A DNA stretch of 64,000 nucleotides from an uncultured SAR116 cluster alpha proteobacterium (lineage in GTDB: Bacteria; Pseudomonadota; Alphaproteobacteria; Puniceispirillales; Marisalimonadaceae): NCBI GenBank assembly GCA_902543145.1, contig CACBXG010000005.1, forward strand, positions 42,547-106,546, given 5' to 3'. The translations under genes were made by a program, and so were the position numbers. The notes below the pieces were generated by a model. That model had not been told where the DNA came from. It made no database searches and worked only from the letters and a program-made list of their open reading frames with translations. Below, one piece after another: positions 17,961-28,720 of the stretch; positions within the stretch are counted from its first letter, which is position 1; each line of letters opens with the position of its first letter.

Positions 17961-19396
17961 GTACCTCCAACTGTGATGCCTCCCATTAATAACGTAGGTT
18001 GTCCAACGCCCACAGGGACACCCTGACCTTCTTTTCCACATGTGCCAATTCCGTCATCTAAAGACATATCATTTCCAATCAGAGTAATTTTCGACATTGC
18101 ATCGGGGCCATTACCTATTAGGGTTGCTCCTTTAAGAGGCTGCTTAACCTTTCCATTTTCTACCATATAGGCCTCAGAAGCAGAAAAAACAAATTTACCA
18201 TTTGTAATATCAACTTGTCCACCAGCAAAATTAACAGCATAAATACCTTTTTTAACTGAACTTACAATCTCTTCTGGTTCAATTGTTCCATTATCCATGT
18301 AAGTGTTTGTCATTCTTGGCATAGGGTAATGAGAATAAGACTGTCTTCTTCCATTTCCAGTTGGTTCCATCTTCATTAATCTTGCATTCTGACGGTCTTG
18401 CATATAATTTCTTAAAATTCCATTTTCTATTAAAATGTTTTTTGATGATTTTGTACCTTCGTCATCAATTGTTATTGATCCTCTTTTGTTTTCAATTGTT
18501 CCGTCATCAATGACTGTAACCCCATCAGCAGTAACTTTTTCTCCAATTTTCCCTGAGAATATTGAAGTACCTTTCCTATTAAAATCTCCTTCTAGGCCAT
18601 GACCTACAGCTTCGTGTAACATAACACCTGGCCAACCCGGACCTAAAATAACAGGCATTTCTCCAGCAGGTGTAGGTATAGATTCAAGGTTAGTGTTAGC
18701 AATTCTCAAAGCTTCCTTAACTTGACCTTTCCATCTATCAGAATTAATCCATTCTTCATATATTCCTCTTCCACCACATCCGGAATTTCCAGTCTCTCTC
18801 CTTCCATTTTTTTCAACAACTAATGATACGTTAAGTCTAATAAGAGGTCTAATGTCAGCGGTTCTCTTTCCATCACCTCTTAATATTTGAATTGCTTGAT
18901 AAGAGGCAGAAATAGATGCCGAAACTTGAATAACTTTTTTATCAATTGACCTTGCGTAAGCATCAATTTCTTGGAGTAAACTTGTTTTTATTTTAAATGA
19001 AGTTTCCTCGATTGGATTAATTGAAGTGTAAAGTGGTTTGTTAGTTCCATGTGATGGACCTGGAGCCATTATTCCTGAATAGTTTTTTGATACGGACCTA
19101 ACTGTTTCTGAGGCTCTTTTGAGAGAAGACTCTGTTATTTCGCCCGAATGAGCAAACCCTCTGGCTTCACCTGCAATTGCCCTTAAACCAAACCCCTTAG
19201 TGCTGTCGTAAGCAATATTTTTCATTCGTCCATCGTCAAACGAAAACGATTCTGATTTTGTTGTTTCAAGATACAATTCTCCGTCATCAGAATTTTTTAA
19301 AGTGTCTGATACAATAGATTGAGCTTTATTAAGATCAAAATCATTATCTTCGTAAAACAATTTATCAGTTATTTCTAATGGTGATTTATTTTCCAT
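17948..19396 (-). CDS. tldD: Metalloprotease TldD
   Basis: The 482-residue catalytic subunit of the TldD/TldE protease. The zinc motif HEAVGHGLEGD (His261, Glu262, His266) is intact. C-terminal family blocks are visible, including YAVNFAGGQVDITNGKFVFSA (about 393 onwards; first half shown in shorter form VNFAGGQVD) and GTCGKEGQGVPVGVGQPT. It pairs with the TldE/PmbA protein coded at 6027–7385. Together they form a chamber protease for unfolded peptides. No peptide-modification cluster lies nearby, so a general peptide turnover role is more likely than maturation of a dedicated precursor. Confidence 0.95.
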   Translation of the reverse strand: MENKSPLEITDKLFYEDNDFDLNKAQSIVSDTLKNSDDGELYLETTKSESFSFDDGRMKNIAYDSTKGFGLRAIAGEARGFAHSGEITESSLKRASETVRSVSKNYSGIMAPGPSHGTNKPLYTSINPIEETSFKIKTSLLQEIDAYARSIDKKVIQVSASISASYQAIQILRGDGKRTADIRPLIRLNVSLVVEKNGRRETGNSGCGGRGIYEEWINSDRWKGQVKEALRIANTNLESIPTPAGEMPVILGPGWPGVMLHEAVGHGLEGDFNRKGTSIFSGKIGEKVTADGVTVIDDGTIENKRGSITIDDEGTKSSKNILIENGILRNYMQDRQNARLMKMEPTGNGRRQSYSHYPMPRMTNTYMDNGTIEPEEIVSSVKKGIYAVNFAGGQVDITNGKFVFSASEAYMVENGKVKQPLKGATLIGNGPDAMSKITLIGNDMSLDDGIGTCGKEGQGVPVGVGQPTLLMGGITVGGTDTN

Positions 19397-19661
19397 TTTG
19401 AGCCTTTTATTTGAAATTTTATATATATGACATGGTGATATAATTACTATTCTTCAAGATTAACACTAAAATATATGAATTTGTTAATTAAATAATAACT
19501 TAATCTAAAAAAAATAATTTATTTGGTTTTAGATCTAGCATTTTTCATAAAAAAGTTTTAAGTAATACATATACAAACGTATTTTAGAATCATTTTAAAT
19601 TAATATAACTTCATTCTATTATTTTAGATATGATCTGATTAAAGCTTGAGGAGCATAAATA
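19397..19661 (+). promoter_or_regulatory. 265-bp leader upstream of the cytochrome oxidase operon
   Basis: This AT-rich divergent region separates tldD from coxB. I see no ORF worth calling and no confident -35/-10 pair. A clear ribosome-binding site GAGGAG lies at about 19648–19653, 8 nt before the coxB ATG. Promoters for both directions must lie here. Confidence 0.4.
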
Positions 19662-22153
<2,492 letters not shown>

Positions 22154-22172
22154 GATAGGTTTTGAATTTAAT

Positions 22173-23105
22173 ATGCCATCAATAGTAGTTAACACTAAGG
22201 ATATATTGCAAGAATCTAATAACTTAGGTTCACCTTATGATTATATTAATCTTATGAAACCTAGAGTTATGTCGTTAGTAGTTTTTACTGCTTTCGTTGG
22301 ATATTATAATGCGGTTCCAGTTTTAGATAGTTCAATTAACCCGTTTCTAGCCTTAATAGGAATATTTGCTATCGCACTTGGAGCAGGTGCATCTGGGGTC
22401 TTAAACCAATGGTTTGATAAAGACATTGATGTATTAATGGATAGAACAAAAAACAGACCTATTCCATCTGGTAAGATTCAACCCTCTGAAGCTCTATCAT
22501 TTGGAATTATTACGTCTATTTTATCAATAATAATATTAGGTTTATCTATAAATTGGTTAGCTGCTAGTTTACTTGCTTTTACAATATTTTTTTATGCAGT
22601 GGTTTATACTATTTGGCTTAAAAGATATACTGTTCAAAATATTGTGATAGGTGGTGCTGCTGGCGCATTTCCTCCAATTATTGGGCATATTTGTGCTACA
22701 GGTTCTATTGGGGTAGAAGCTTTGATCTTATTCCTTATAATATTTTTATGGACACCACCACATTTTTGGGCTCTGGCTTTAGTAAATAAATCAGATTATA
22801 TAGCTGCTAAAATACCAATGCTACCAATTATTTATGGTGATATTACCACTCGAAAAAATATCTTTATTTATTCACTTTTACTCATGCCTTGTGCATACCT
22901 TCCTTGGATTTTAAATTACTCTGGTAACATTTATTTGATAGTTGTTACGTTACTTAATATTGAATTTATCAGGAGATCGATTTATGTTTTAATAGAACAT
23001 AAAGATTCAGAAAAAGGTCTATTTGTGTACTCAATTTTTTATTTGAGTATTTTGTTTTCGAGTATTTGTGTTGATAAATTCGCAAGTAATTTTATGATAG
23101 GTTAG
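22173..23105 (+). CDS. ctaB: Protoheme IX farnesyltransferase (heme O synthase)
   Basis: The 310-residue membrane prenyltransferase adds the farnesyl group to heme b, the first step to heme a. It contains the UbiA-superfamily motif NQWFDKDIDVLMDRTKNRP near residue 89 (shown short of its full extent) and the heme O synthase segment LFLWTPPHFWALAL near residue 192. It lies 19 bp after coxA, where the product is used. Confidence 0.95.
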   Translation: MPSIVVNTKDILQESNNLGSPYDYINLMKPRVMSLVVFTAFVGYYNAVPVLDSSINPFLALIGIFAIALGAGASGVLNQWFDKDIDVLMDRTKNRPIPSGKIQPSEALSFGIITSILSIIILGLSINWLAASLLAFTIFFYAVVYTIWLKRYTVQNIVIGGAAGAFPPIIGHICATGSIGVEALILFLIIFLWTPPHFWALALVNKSDYIAAKIPMLPIIYGDITTRKNIFIYSLLLMPCAYLPWILNYSGNIYLIVVTLLNIEFIRRSIYVLIEHKDSEKGLFVYSIFYLSILFSSICVDKFASNFMIG

Positions 23106-23107
23106 AT

Positions 23108-23251
23108 ATGAAATCTAATAAAAATGATGAATATATTAAAGCATTTTACGAAAATAGAAAATCTAAGAATTTTGCTATTTTAGGAATAATAATATTTATG
23201 GTTGTTCTTTTCTTTTTTATTACAATTTTAAGAATGGATGTCACTGCATAA
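23108..23251 (+). CDS. Small single-helix CoxF-like assembly protein
   Basis: A 47-residue protein coded between ctaB and ctaG, with the ctaG ATG immediately after its stop. It has a charged N-terminus (MKSNKNDEYIKAFYENRKSK) and one transmembrane helix (about 21–41), ending MDVTA. Small one-helix proteins called CoxF or CtaG-adjacent proteins occupy the same position in many alphaproteobacterial oxidase operons. Position and topology are my basis for the call; sequence conservation in this family is low. Confidence 0.75.
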   Translation: MKSNKNDEYIKAFYENRKSKNFAILGIIIFMVVLFFFITILRMDVTA

Positions 23252-23791
23252 ATGTCTTTAAACTTATCAAAAAAAAATAATAATTCTTTAAAGTGGGTAT
23301 TACTAATTGTTTTTTTTATGCTTGGTTTATCTTTTGCCTCTGTTCCATTGTATGATTTGTTCTGTAGAGTTACTGGATATGCAGGAACGGTTCAGAGAGC
23401 TTCACTAGCTCCAGGATCAAATGGTCAATACAAAAACATTCAAATAAGATTTGATTCAAATATATCACAAGAACTTAATTGGGAGTTTAAGGCACCTAAA
23501 CAAGAAATAATTGTTCAGCCTGGCATACAACAAGTTATTTACTATACAGCAAAAAATTTGTCTGACAAACCAACAACAGGTACAGCAGTATTTAATGTAT
23601 CTCCTCCAAAAGCTGGAAGTATTTTTATGAAAGTTGATTGTTTTTGTTTTGTAAAACAAACACTCCAGCCAGGGGAAAAGGTTAAAATGCCTGTGTCATT
23701 TTATGTTGACCCAAGTATAAATGATGATGAAAACACAAAAAACTTGGAAGAGATAACTTTGTCGTATACATTTTTTAATGCTGAAACATAG
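23252..23791 (+). CDS. ctaG: Cytochrome c oxidase assembly protein CtaG (Cox11)
   Basis: The 179-residue protein delivers copper to CuB of subunit I. It has an N-terminal membrane anchor (about 14–32), the YDLFCRVTGYAG segment with a conserved Cys near residue 38, and the copper-binding CFCF motif (Cys-Phe-Cys) near residue 130. Topology is N-in with a periplasmic domain. It abuts the CoxF-like gene with no spacer. Confidence 0.96.
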   Translation: MSLNLSKKNNNSLKWVLLIVFFMLGLSFASVPLYDLFCRVTGYAGTVQRASLAPGSNGQYKNIQIRFDSNISQELNWEFKAPKQEIIVQPGIQQVIYYTAKNLSDKPTTGTAVFNVSPPKAGSIFMKVDCFCFVKQTLQPGEKVKMPVSFYVDPSINDDENTKNLEEITLSYTFFNAET

Positions 23792-23859
23792 TTTATAAGT
23801 TAAAAACTTTTTGGATTAAGTTGAGTGAGGATACATAAAGGTTAATTAGGGAGAATGTA

Positions 23860-24645
23860 ATGAGCGGCGAACAAAAACATCAATATCACTTAGTTGAACC
23901 AAGTCCTTGGCCTGCCTTAGGATCTGCTGCTGGCTTTACCCTTTTTCTTGGGCTTACATTATACATGCATGAATATCCATTTTCATTATGGGTGTTAGGT
24001 GCAGGTTTGTTTATGGTGTTAGCAACCATGTTTTATTGGTGGAGAGACATTGTAAGAGAAGCTGAATATCAAGGTCATCACACACCTATAGTCCAAATTG
24101 GTATGAGATATGGCATGATATTTTTTATTTGTTCTGAGGTTATGTTTTTTTTGGCTTTTTTTTGGGCCTTTTTTGATTCAAGTTTATATCCTGATACTGG
24201 TGTGTGGCCTCCAGAAGGTATTGTAGCTTTAGACCCATTTGATCTACCTTTAATTAATACACTAATATTATTATTATCTGGTTGTACAGTTACCTGGTCT
24301 CATCACGCTCTTCAGCATGATAATAGAAAAGATTTTATAACAGGTCTTGTTTTAACTATAATTTTAGGTGCAATATTCACAGCGGTTCAAGCATATGAAT
24401 ATCAACACGCCACTTTTGCGTTTACTGATGGGATTTATGCTTCAACTTTTTATATGGCTACTGGTTTCCACGGATTTCATGTATTAGTTGGAACAATATT
24501 TTTAACAGTTTGCTTATTTAGAGGTCTTAAAGGTCATTTTACTGCTGATCATCACTTTGGGTTTGAAGCAGCAGCTTGGTATTGGCATTTTGTTGATGTT
24601 GTTTGGTTATTTTTATTTGTTTGTATATATTGGTGGGGTGGTTGA
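23860..24645 (+). CDS. coxC: Cytochrome c oxidase subunit III
   Basis: The 261-residue, seven-helix subunit stabilises the oxidase core. Family segments are visible: HQYHLVEPSPWPALGS at the start, RYGMIFFICSEVMFF in the middle, and WHFVDVVWLFLF at the end. It is separated from ctaG by 68 bp holding a good ribosome-binding site (AGGGAG). A weak AT hairpin in that gap is probably not a terminator. Confidence 0.97.
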   Translation: MSGEQKHQYHLVEPSPWPALGSAAGFTLFLGLTLYMHEYPFSLWVLGAGLFMVLATMFYWWRDIVREAEYQGHHTPIVQIGMRYGMIFFICSEVMFFLAFFWAFFDSSLYPDTGVWPPEGIVALDPFDLPLINTLILLLSGCTVTWSHHALQHDNRKDFITGLVLTIILGAIFTAVQAYEYQHATFAFTDGIYASTFYMATGFHGFHVLVGTIFLTVCLFRGLKGHFTADHHFGFEAAAWYWHFVDVVWLFLFVCIYWWGG

Positions 24646-24690
24646 TAGGTATTTATAATACTTATTAAAAAAAAGGTTTATATACTAATA

Positions 24691-25434
24691 ATGAAAATAC
24701 AATTTAAGCCAATGTTATGGCCATCAATATTTTCTATATTAATTTTTGCTATTTTAATTAGTTTTGGTACTTGGCAAGTTAAAAGACTATTTTGGAAAGA
24801 AGCTCTTATTGAAAATTATCTTACGCAAAGTCAATCTAAACCAATAACTGATCCTGCTGAATTAGAGAAGTCTTCAATTAATGAATTTAAGTCTATTGGT
24901 ATTTTAGGTCGTTTTATGCACAGTAATGAAATTTATATTACAGGTAAAACTTACGAAGGTAACGCAGGATTTCATGTGATTACTCCATTTATAATGCAAA
25001 ATAACAAAATCGTTCTTATTAATAGAGGTTGGGTATCAGAGAGTTATAAAAATCCTGACAAAAGGAAGTTTAGTCTTACCAAAGGCTTAGTAAAATTAAA
25101 TGGAATTATAAGATATCCACAAAAGAAAGGTTATTTTGTTCCAGAAAATGACGGAGAAAATGGTTTTTGGTTTACAATTATACCTAATGAGATTTTTGAC
25201 TTTATAAATATTATCTCAAACAAAACAATTAATGATTATTATATTGACACTCTGCGTGTTGGTGAAAAGCTGACACTGCCTATTGGAGTAGATGGTGAAC
25301 CTAAATTTCGCAATCAACATTTATCATATGCAATAACTTGGTATGGATTAGCTTTATCTCTTCTATTTGTGTACTTTTCATATCATGTGTCATCTGGAAG
25401 ATTAATATTTAAAAAAAATAAACGAAATGGATGA
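24691..25434 (+). CDS. SURF1 family cytochrome oxidase assembly protein
   Basis: The 247-residue protein has the Surf1 topology: an N-terminal helix (about 10–27), a periplasmic domain and a C-terminal helix (about 215–231). It contains the family sequences LISFGTWQVKRLFWKE and INRGWVSE, and the closing HLSYAITWYGLA. Surf1 helps insert heme a into subunit I. The gene ends inside the first codons of thrC (8-bp overlap), a linkage between oxidase and threonine genes seen in alphaproteobacteria. Confidence 0.93.
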   Translation: MKIQFKPMLWPSIFSILIFAILISFGTWQVKRLFWKEALIENYLTQSQSKPITDPAELEKSSINEFKSIGILGRFMHSNEIYITGKTYEGNAGFHVITPFIMQNNKIVLINRGWVSESYKNPDKRKFSLTKGLVKLNGIIRYPQKKGYFVPENDGENGFWFTIIPNEIFDFINIISNKTINDYYIDTLRVGEKLTLPIGVDGEPKFRNQHLSYAITWYGLALSLLFVYFSYHVSSGRLIFKKNKRNG

Positions 25435-26845
25435 TTATATTAAATATTCAAGTACAAGAGGCGGAGATGATTCTCTTTCATATGAAGAGGTTCTTTTATC
25501 TGGCTTAGCGAGAGATGGTGGTTTATTTATGCCAGAAAAATGGCCAAGTTTTAGTCATGTTGACTTAAAAAACATGAAAGAACTTAGTTATTCAAAGTTA
25601 GCTTCTAAAATTTTAAAACCCTTTATACAACCTTTTTTGGATGAGGATGATATTTCAAATATATGTGAAGCTACTTATTCAACATTTGGTAATGAAGTAG
25701 CTCCTTTAAAAGAGCTTAAGGAAAACACATACATTCTTGAGCTTTTTCATGGTCCAACACTAGCATTTAAAGATTATGCTATGCAATTTTTGTCCAGAGC
25801 ATTTAATATAGCGCTTGAAAAAAAGAATAAAAGAGCTGTAATTTTGGGAGCGACTAGCGGTGATACTGGTTCTGCTGCTTTAGAAGCATTTAAGGGGAAA
25901 GATAATATCGATATTTTTATACTTTTCCCGCACAAAAGGGTTTCAGAAGTTCAACAAAAACAAATGACTTGGATAAATGAAGACGGAGCTCATGCCCTAT
26001 CTGTGAAAACTGATTTTGATGGATGTCAAGCAATCGTTAAAGATTGTTTTGAAGATTTAAATTTTAAAGATCGTACATCACTCTCAGCTATAAATTCAAT
26101 AAACTGGGTAAGACTATTACCTCAAATAGTTTATTATTTCTACTCAGCGCTTAAAGTAGGATCTCCAGAAAAAGAGGTTATTTTTTCAGTGCCTACAGGT
26201 AATTTTGGAAATATTTTAGCAGGATGGATGGCAAAAAAAATGGGACTTCCTATTTCTAGATTGATATGTGGTTCAAATCAAAATGACATTCTTACTAGAT
26301 TTTTTGAAAGTGGTATTATGAAACGAAAAAATGTTTCTCCTTCTTATAGCCCAAGCATGGATATTCAAGTTTCTAGCAATTTTGAGAGATTATTATTCGA
26401 AATAAATGATAGGGACACAAATTTAGTCAAAAAGCAAATGAATGACTTTAAAGTTGATGGAAACTTTCAAATTAATCAATACCAACTCAACAAAATTAAT
26501 AATTTATTTTCTGGTTTTAAGATTAGTGATTTAGATACTCTTAATATAATTAAAAAGACATATATTGATTATAAATATATTCTTGATCCTCATAGTGCTA
26601 TAGGTTTCGGCGCTACACAAAAAGCAATTGAACAAAAAATTATTTCTAATGATTCTCCAATAATTTCTCTTGCTTGTGCACACCCTGCAAAATTTCCACA
26701 AGTTATAAAAAAAAGTATTGGTATAATACCTGAGTTTCCTTTGCATTTAGATCAAATTATGAGTCGAAAAGAATACTTCAAAACAATTGATCCTAGTTTA
26801 AAAGATGTTCAAGAATATATTATAGAATCTATGAGAATGTTATGA
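25427..26845 (+). CDS. thrC: Threonine synthase
   Basis: The 472-residue PLP enzyme converts O-phosphohomoserine to threonine. The cofactor Lys is Lys115 in LAFKDYAMQFLSR. The N-terminal STRG segment and the glycine-rich GATSGDTGSAALEAF phosphate-binding loop (about 146–160) are present. The length matches the longer (class I) form. It overlaps surf1 by 8 bp and the M16 peptidase gene by 4 bp (ATGA). Homoserine kinase (thrB) is 5 kb away on the other strand. Confidence 0.96.
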   Translation: MDDYIKYSSTRGGDDSLSYEEVLLSGLARDGGLFMPEKWPSFSHVDLKNMKELSYSKLASKILKPFIQPFLDEDDISNICEATYSTFGNEVAPLKELKENTYILELFHGPTLAFKDYAMQFLSRAFNIALEKKNKRAVILGATSGDTGSAALEAFKGKDNIDIFILFPHKRVSEVQQKQMTWINEDGAHALSVKTDFDGCQAIVKDCFEDLNFKDRTSLSAINSINWVRLLPQIVYYFYSALKVGSPEKEVIFSVPTGNFGNILAGWMAKKMGLPISRLICGSNQNDILTRFFESGIMKRKNVSPSYSPSMDIQVSSNFERLLFEINDRDTNLVKKQMNDFKVDGNFQINQYQLNKINNLFSGFKISDLDTLNIIKKTYIDYKYILDPHSAIGFGATQKAIEQKIISNDSPIISLACAHPAKFPQVIKKSIGIIPEFPLHLDQIMSRKEYFKTIDPSLKDVQEYIIESMRML

Positions 26846-28098
26846 GTGTAGAATTTAAAACTCTTGATAATGGTATAACAATTATTAATGATCAAATTGA
26901 TGTTGAAAGCGCATCTATTGGAGTTTGGATAGGCGCAGGCAGTTCTAACGAAAATAATAATGAATGTGGAATTGCCCATATGTTAGAACATATGGCTTTT
27001 AAAGGAACCAAAAATAGAAATGCCGAAACAATAGCACGAGAGATTGAAGATGTTGGAGGTGATATCAATGCTTACACTAGTAAAGAGGTAACGGCTTATT
27101 TTCTTAAAGTATTGAAAGAAAATGCTGAGTTAGGAGTTGACATACTCTCAGACATTATAAAAAACTCGACTTTCCCTAAAGATGAAATTGAGAGAGAAAG
27201 AGGAGTTATAATTTCTGAGATAGGACAATCTTATGATGCTCCAGACGATAGAGTATTTGAAAATTTTACTAAAACTGCTTTTAAAAATCAACCAATGGGA
27301 AGACCCATTCTTGGCACTAAAGAAACTGTTAGTAGTTTTAAACAATCTGATTTAAAATTCTTTCTAGATTCAAATTATACCCCAGAAAACATGGTAGTCT
27401 CTATGTCTGGAAACTTAAATAAGGATCAGTTATTTAAAATCGTTGAAGAAAAATTTTCAGAAATCAAAAAAGGTAATAAACCTAAAAAAGTCAATTCTGA
27501 ATGGACAACAGGATTTATTGCAGAAGATAGAGACTTAGAACAAACACAGTTAGTATTTGGTATTGAAGGTCTAAAAAACATAGATATTGACCGTTTTTCT
27601 CTCAGAGCGCTATCAATTATACTAGGTGGTGGAATGTCTTCGAGATTGTTTCAAGAGATAAGAGAAAAAAGAGGTTTATGTTATTCCATTTTTAGTTTTA
27701 CACAGATGCAAAATTCTTCTGGCGTATTTGGTTTTTATGCTGGAACTTCACCTAACGATGTTGATCAATTACTTGAAGCAAGTTTAATAGAATGGAAAAA
27801 AATAAAAAAATTCATATCTTCTGAAGAGCTTGATAGAGCAAAATCACAAATGAAATCTGGTTTTATAATGGGTCAAGAGAGTAACAGTTCAAGGTCAGAG
27901 TATTTTGCAAAAAATATGATTAGTTTTAGAAAATTGATAGAAACTAAAGAGGTTATTAGAAATATAGAAAATATATCTATTTCTTCTATTTATGATTTAT
28001 GTGAAAAGTTGTTAAATTCTGCTAAACCAGTTTTATCTGTTATAGGACCAAACGCCAATTCCTTAAAAAAATTAGAAATTTCAACAATACTAAATTAA
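26842..28098 (+). CDS. M16 family zinc peptidase (mitochondrial processing peptidase-like)
   Basis: The 418-residue protein carries the inverted zinc motif HMLEH (His46, Glu49, His50) and a downstream Glu in the RGVIISEIG region. The C-terminal half-domain includes GGGMSSRLFQEIREKRGLCYS. This is the single-chain alphaproteobacterial relative of mitochondrial processing peptidase beta. Its cellular substrate is not known. It starts within the thrC stop codon and is the last gene of the oxidase–thrC run. Confidence 0.93.
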   Translation: MSVEFKTLDNGITIINDQIDVESASIGVWIGAGSSNENNNECGIAHMLEHMAFKGTKNRNAETIAREIEDVGGDINAYTSKEVTAYFLKVLKENAELGVDILSDIIKNSTFPKDEIERERGVIISEIGQSYDAPDDRVFENFTKTAFKNQPMGRPILGTKETVSSFKQSDLKFFLDSNYTPENMVVSMSGNLNKDQLFKIVEEKFSEIKKGNKPKKVNSEWTTGFIAEDRDLEQTQLVFGIEGLKNIDIDRFSLRALSIILGGGMSSRLFQEIREKRGLCYSIFSFTQMQNSSGVFGFYAGTSPNDVDQLLEASLIEWKKIKKFISSEELDRAKSQMKSGFIMGQESNSSRSEYFAKNMISFRKLIETKEVIRNIENISISSIYDLCEKLLNSAKPVLSVIGPNANSLKKLEISTILN

Positions 28099-28106
28099 AA
28101 TAGCCA

Positions 28107-28667
28107 CTAGGCATTTCCTGAATATGAGACCAACTTACTTGGATCTACACCCATGTTTTTTAAACATTTTTTCCATAACGAAAATTCCGAGTGATTATGA
28201 AATATCAGATCTTTATTTGAGTTAGTTATAATCCAAGAATTTTCTAGTATTTCATTGTCAAGTTGTCCTTGATCCCACACTGCACATCCCAAGAAAATTT
28301 TTGCATATTCTGGTGGTTTATCTTTTGAAATATCAATTAAGATTTCTTCTGAACTTGTAATCATTACACCATCTAAAATATTTTCAGATGTTTTATATTT
28401 TTTTTCATTAGAATGTATAATAAAACCTTGATTTAGATGGACAGGACCCCCAAAAAAAGTAGGGCTTGGTTTAATATTAGTGATAGAATTAATTTTCATT
28501 TTTTTTAAAAACTGGGATGTGTCAAAATTGTATAGAGGTTTATTTAGGATTAAACCCATTGTGGCATTTTTAGAATGTTCACAAATCAAAATCACAGAAT
28601 CCTGAAATCTTATGTCTTCAAGTCCCGGAGAGGCAATTAACAGTTTACCTAACAATTCTTGATCCAT
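28107..28667 (-). CDS. YqgE/AlgH family protein (UPF0301)
   Basis: The 186-residue protein matches UPF0301. It begins with the typical LLGKLLIASPGLEDIRFQDS stretch (LIASPGL and SVILICEHS are the recognisable cores), followed by GLILNKPL and FFGGPVHLNQGFIIH. The biochemical function of this widespread family is not settled. It sits between convergent and divergent neighbours and appears to be a single-gene transcript. Confidence 0.92.
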   Translation of the reverse strand: MDQELLGKLLIASPGLEDIRFQDSVILICEHSKNATMGLILNKPLYNFDTSQFLKKMKINSITNIKPSPTFFGGPVHLNQGFIIHSNEKKYKTSENILDGVMITSSEEILIDISKDKPPEYAKIFLGCAVWDQGQLDNEILENSWIITNSNKDLIFHNHSEFSLWKKCLKNMGVDPSKLVSYSGNA

Positions 28668-28720
28668 GAATGTAATTCCAATATATTACTGACAATTCTT
28701 ATAATAAACAAAAAGAAATA

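Noticed and set aside
23797..23812. Small AT hairpin AAGTT/AACTT plus Ts between ctaG and coxC
   Set aside because: The stem is only 5 bp of mostly A–T pairs, too weak to call a terminator inside an apparent operon.
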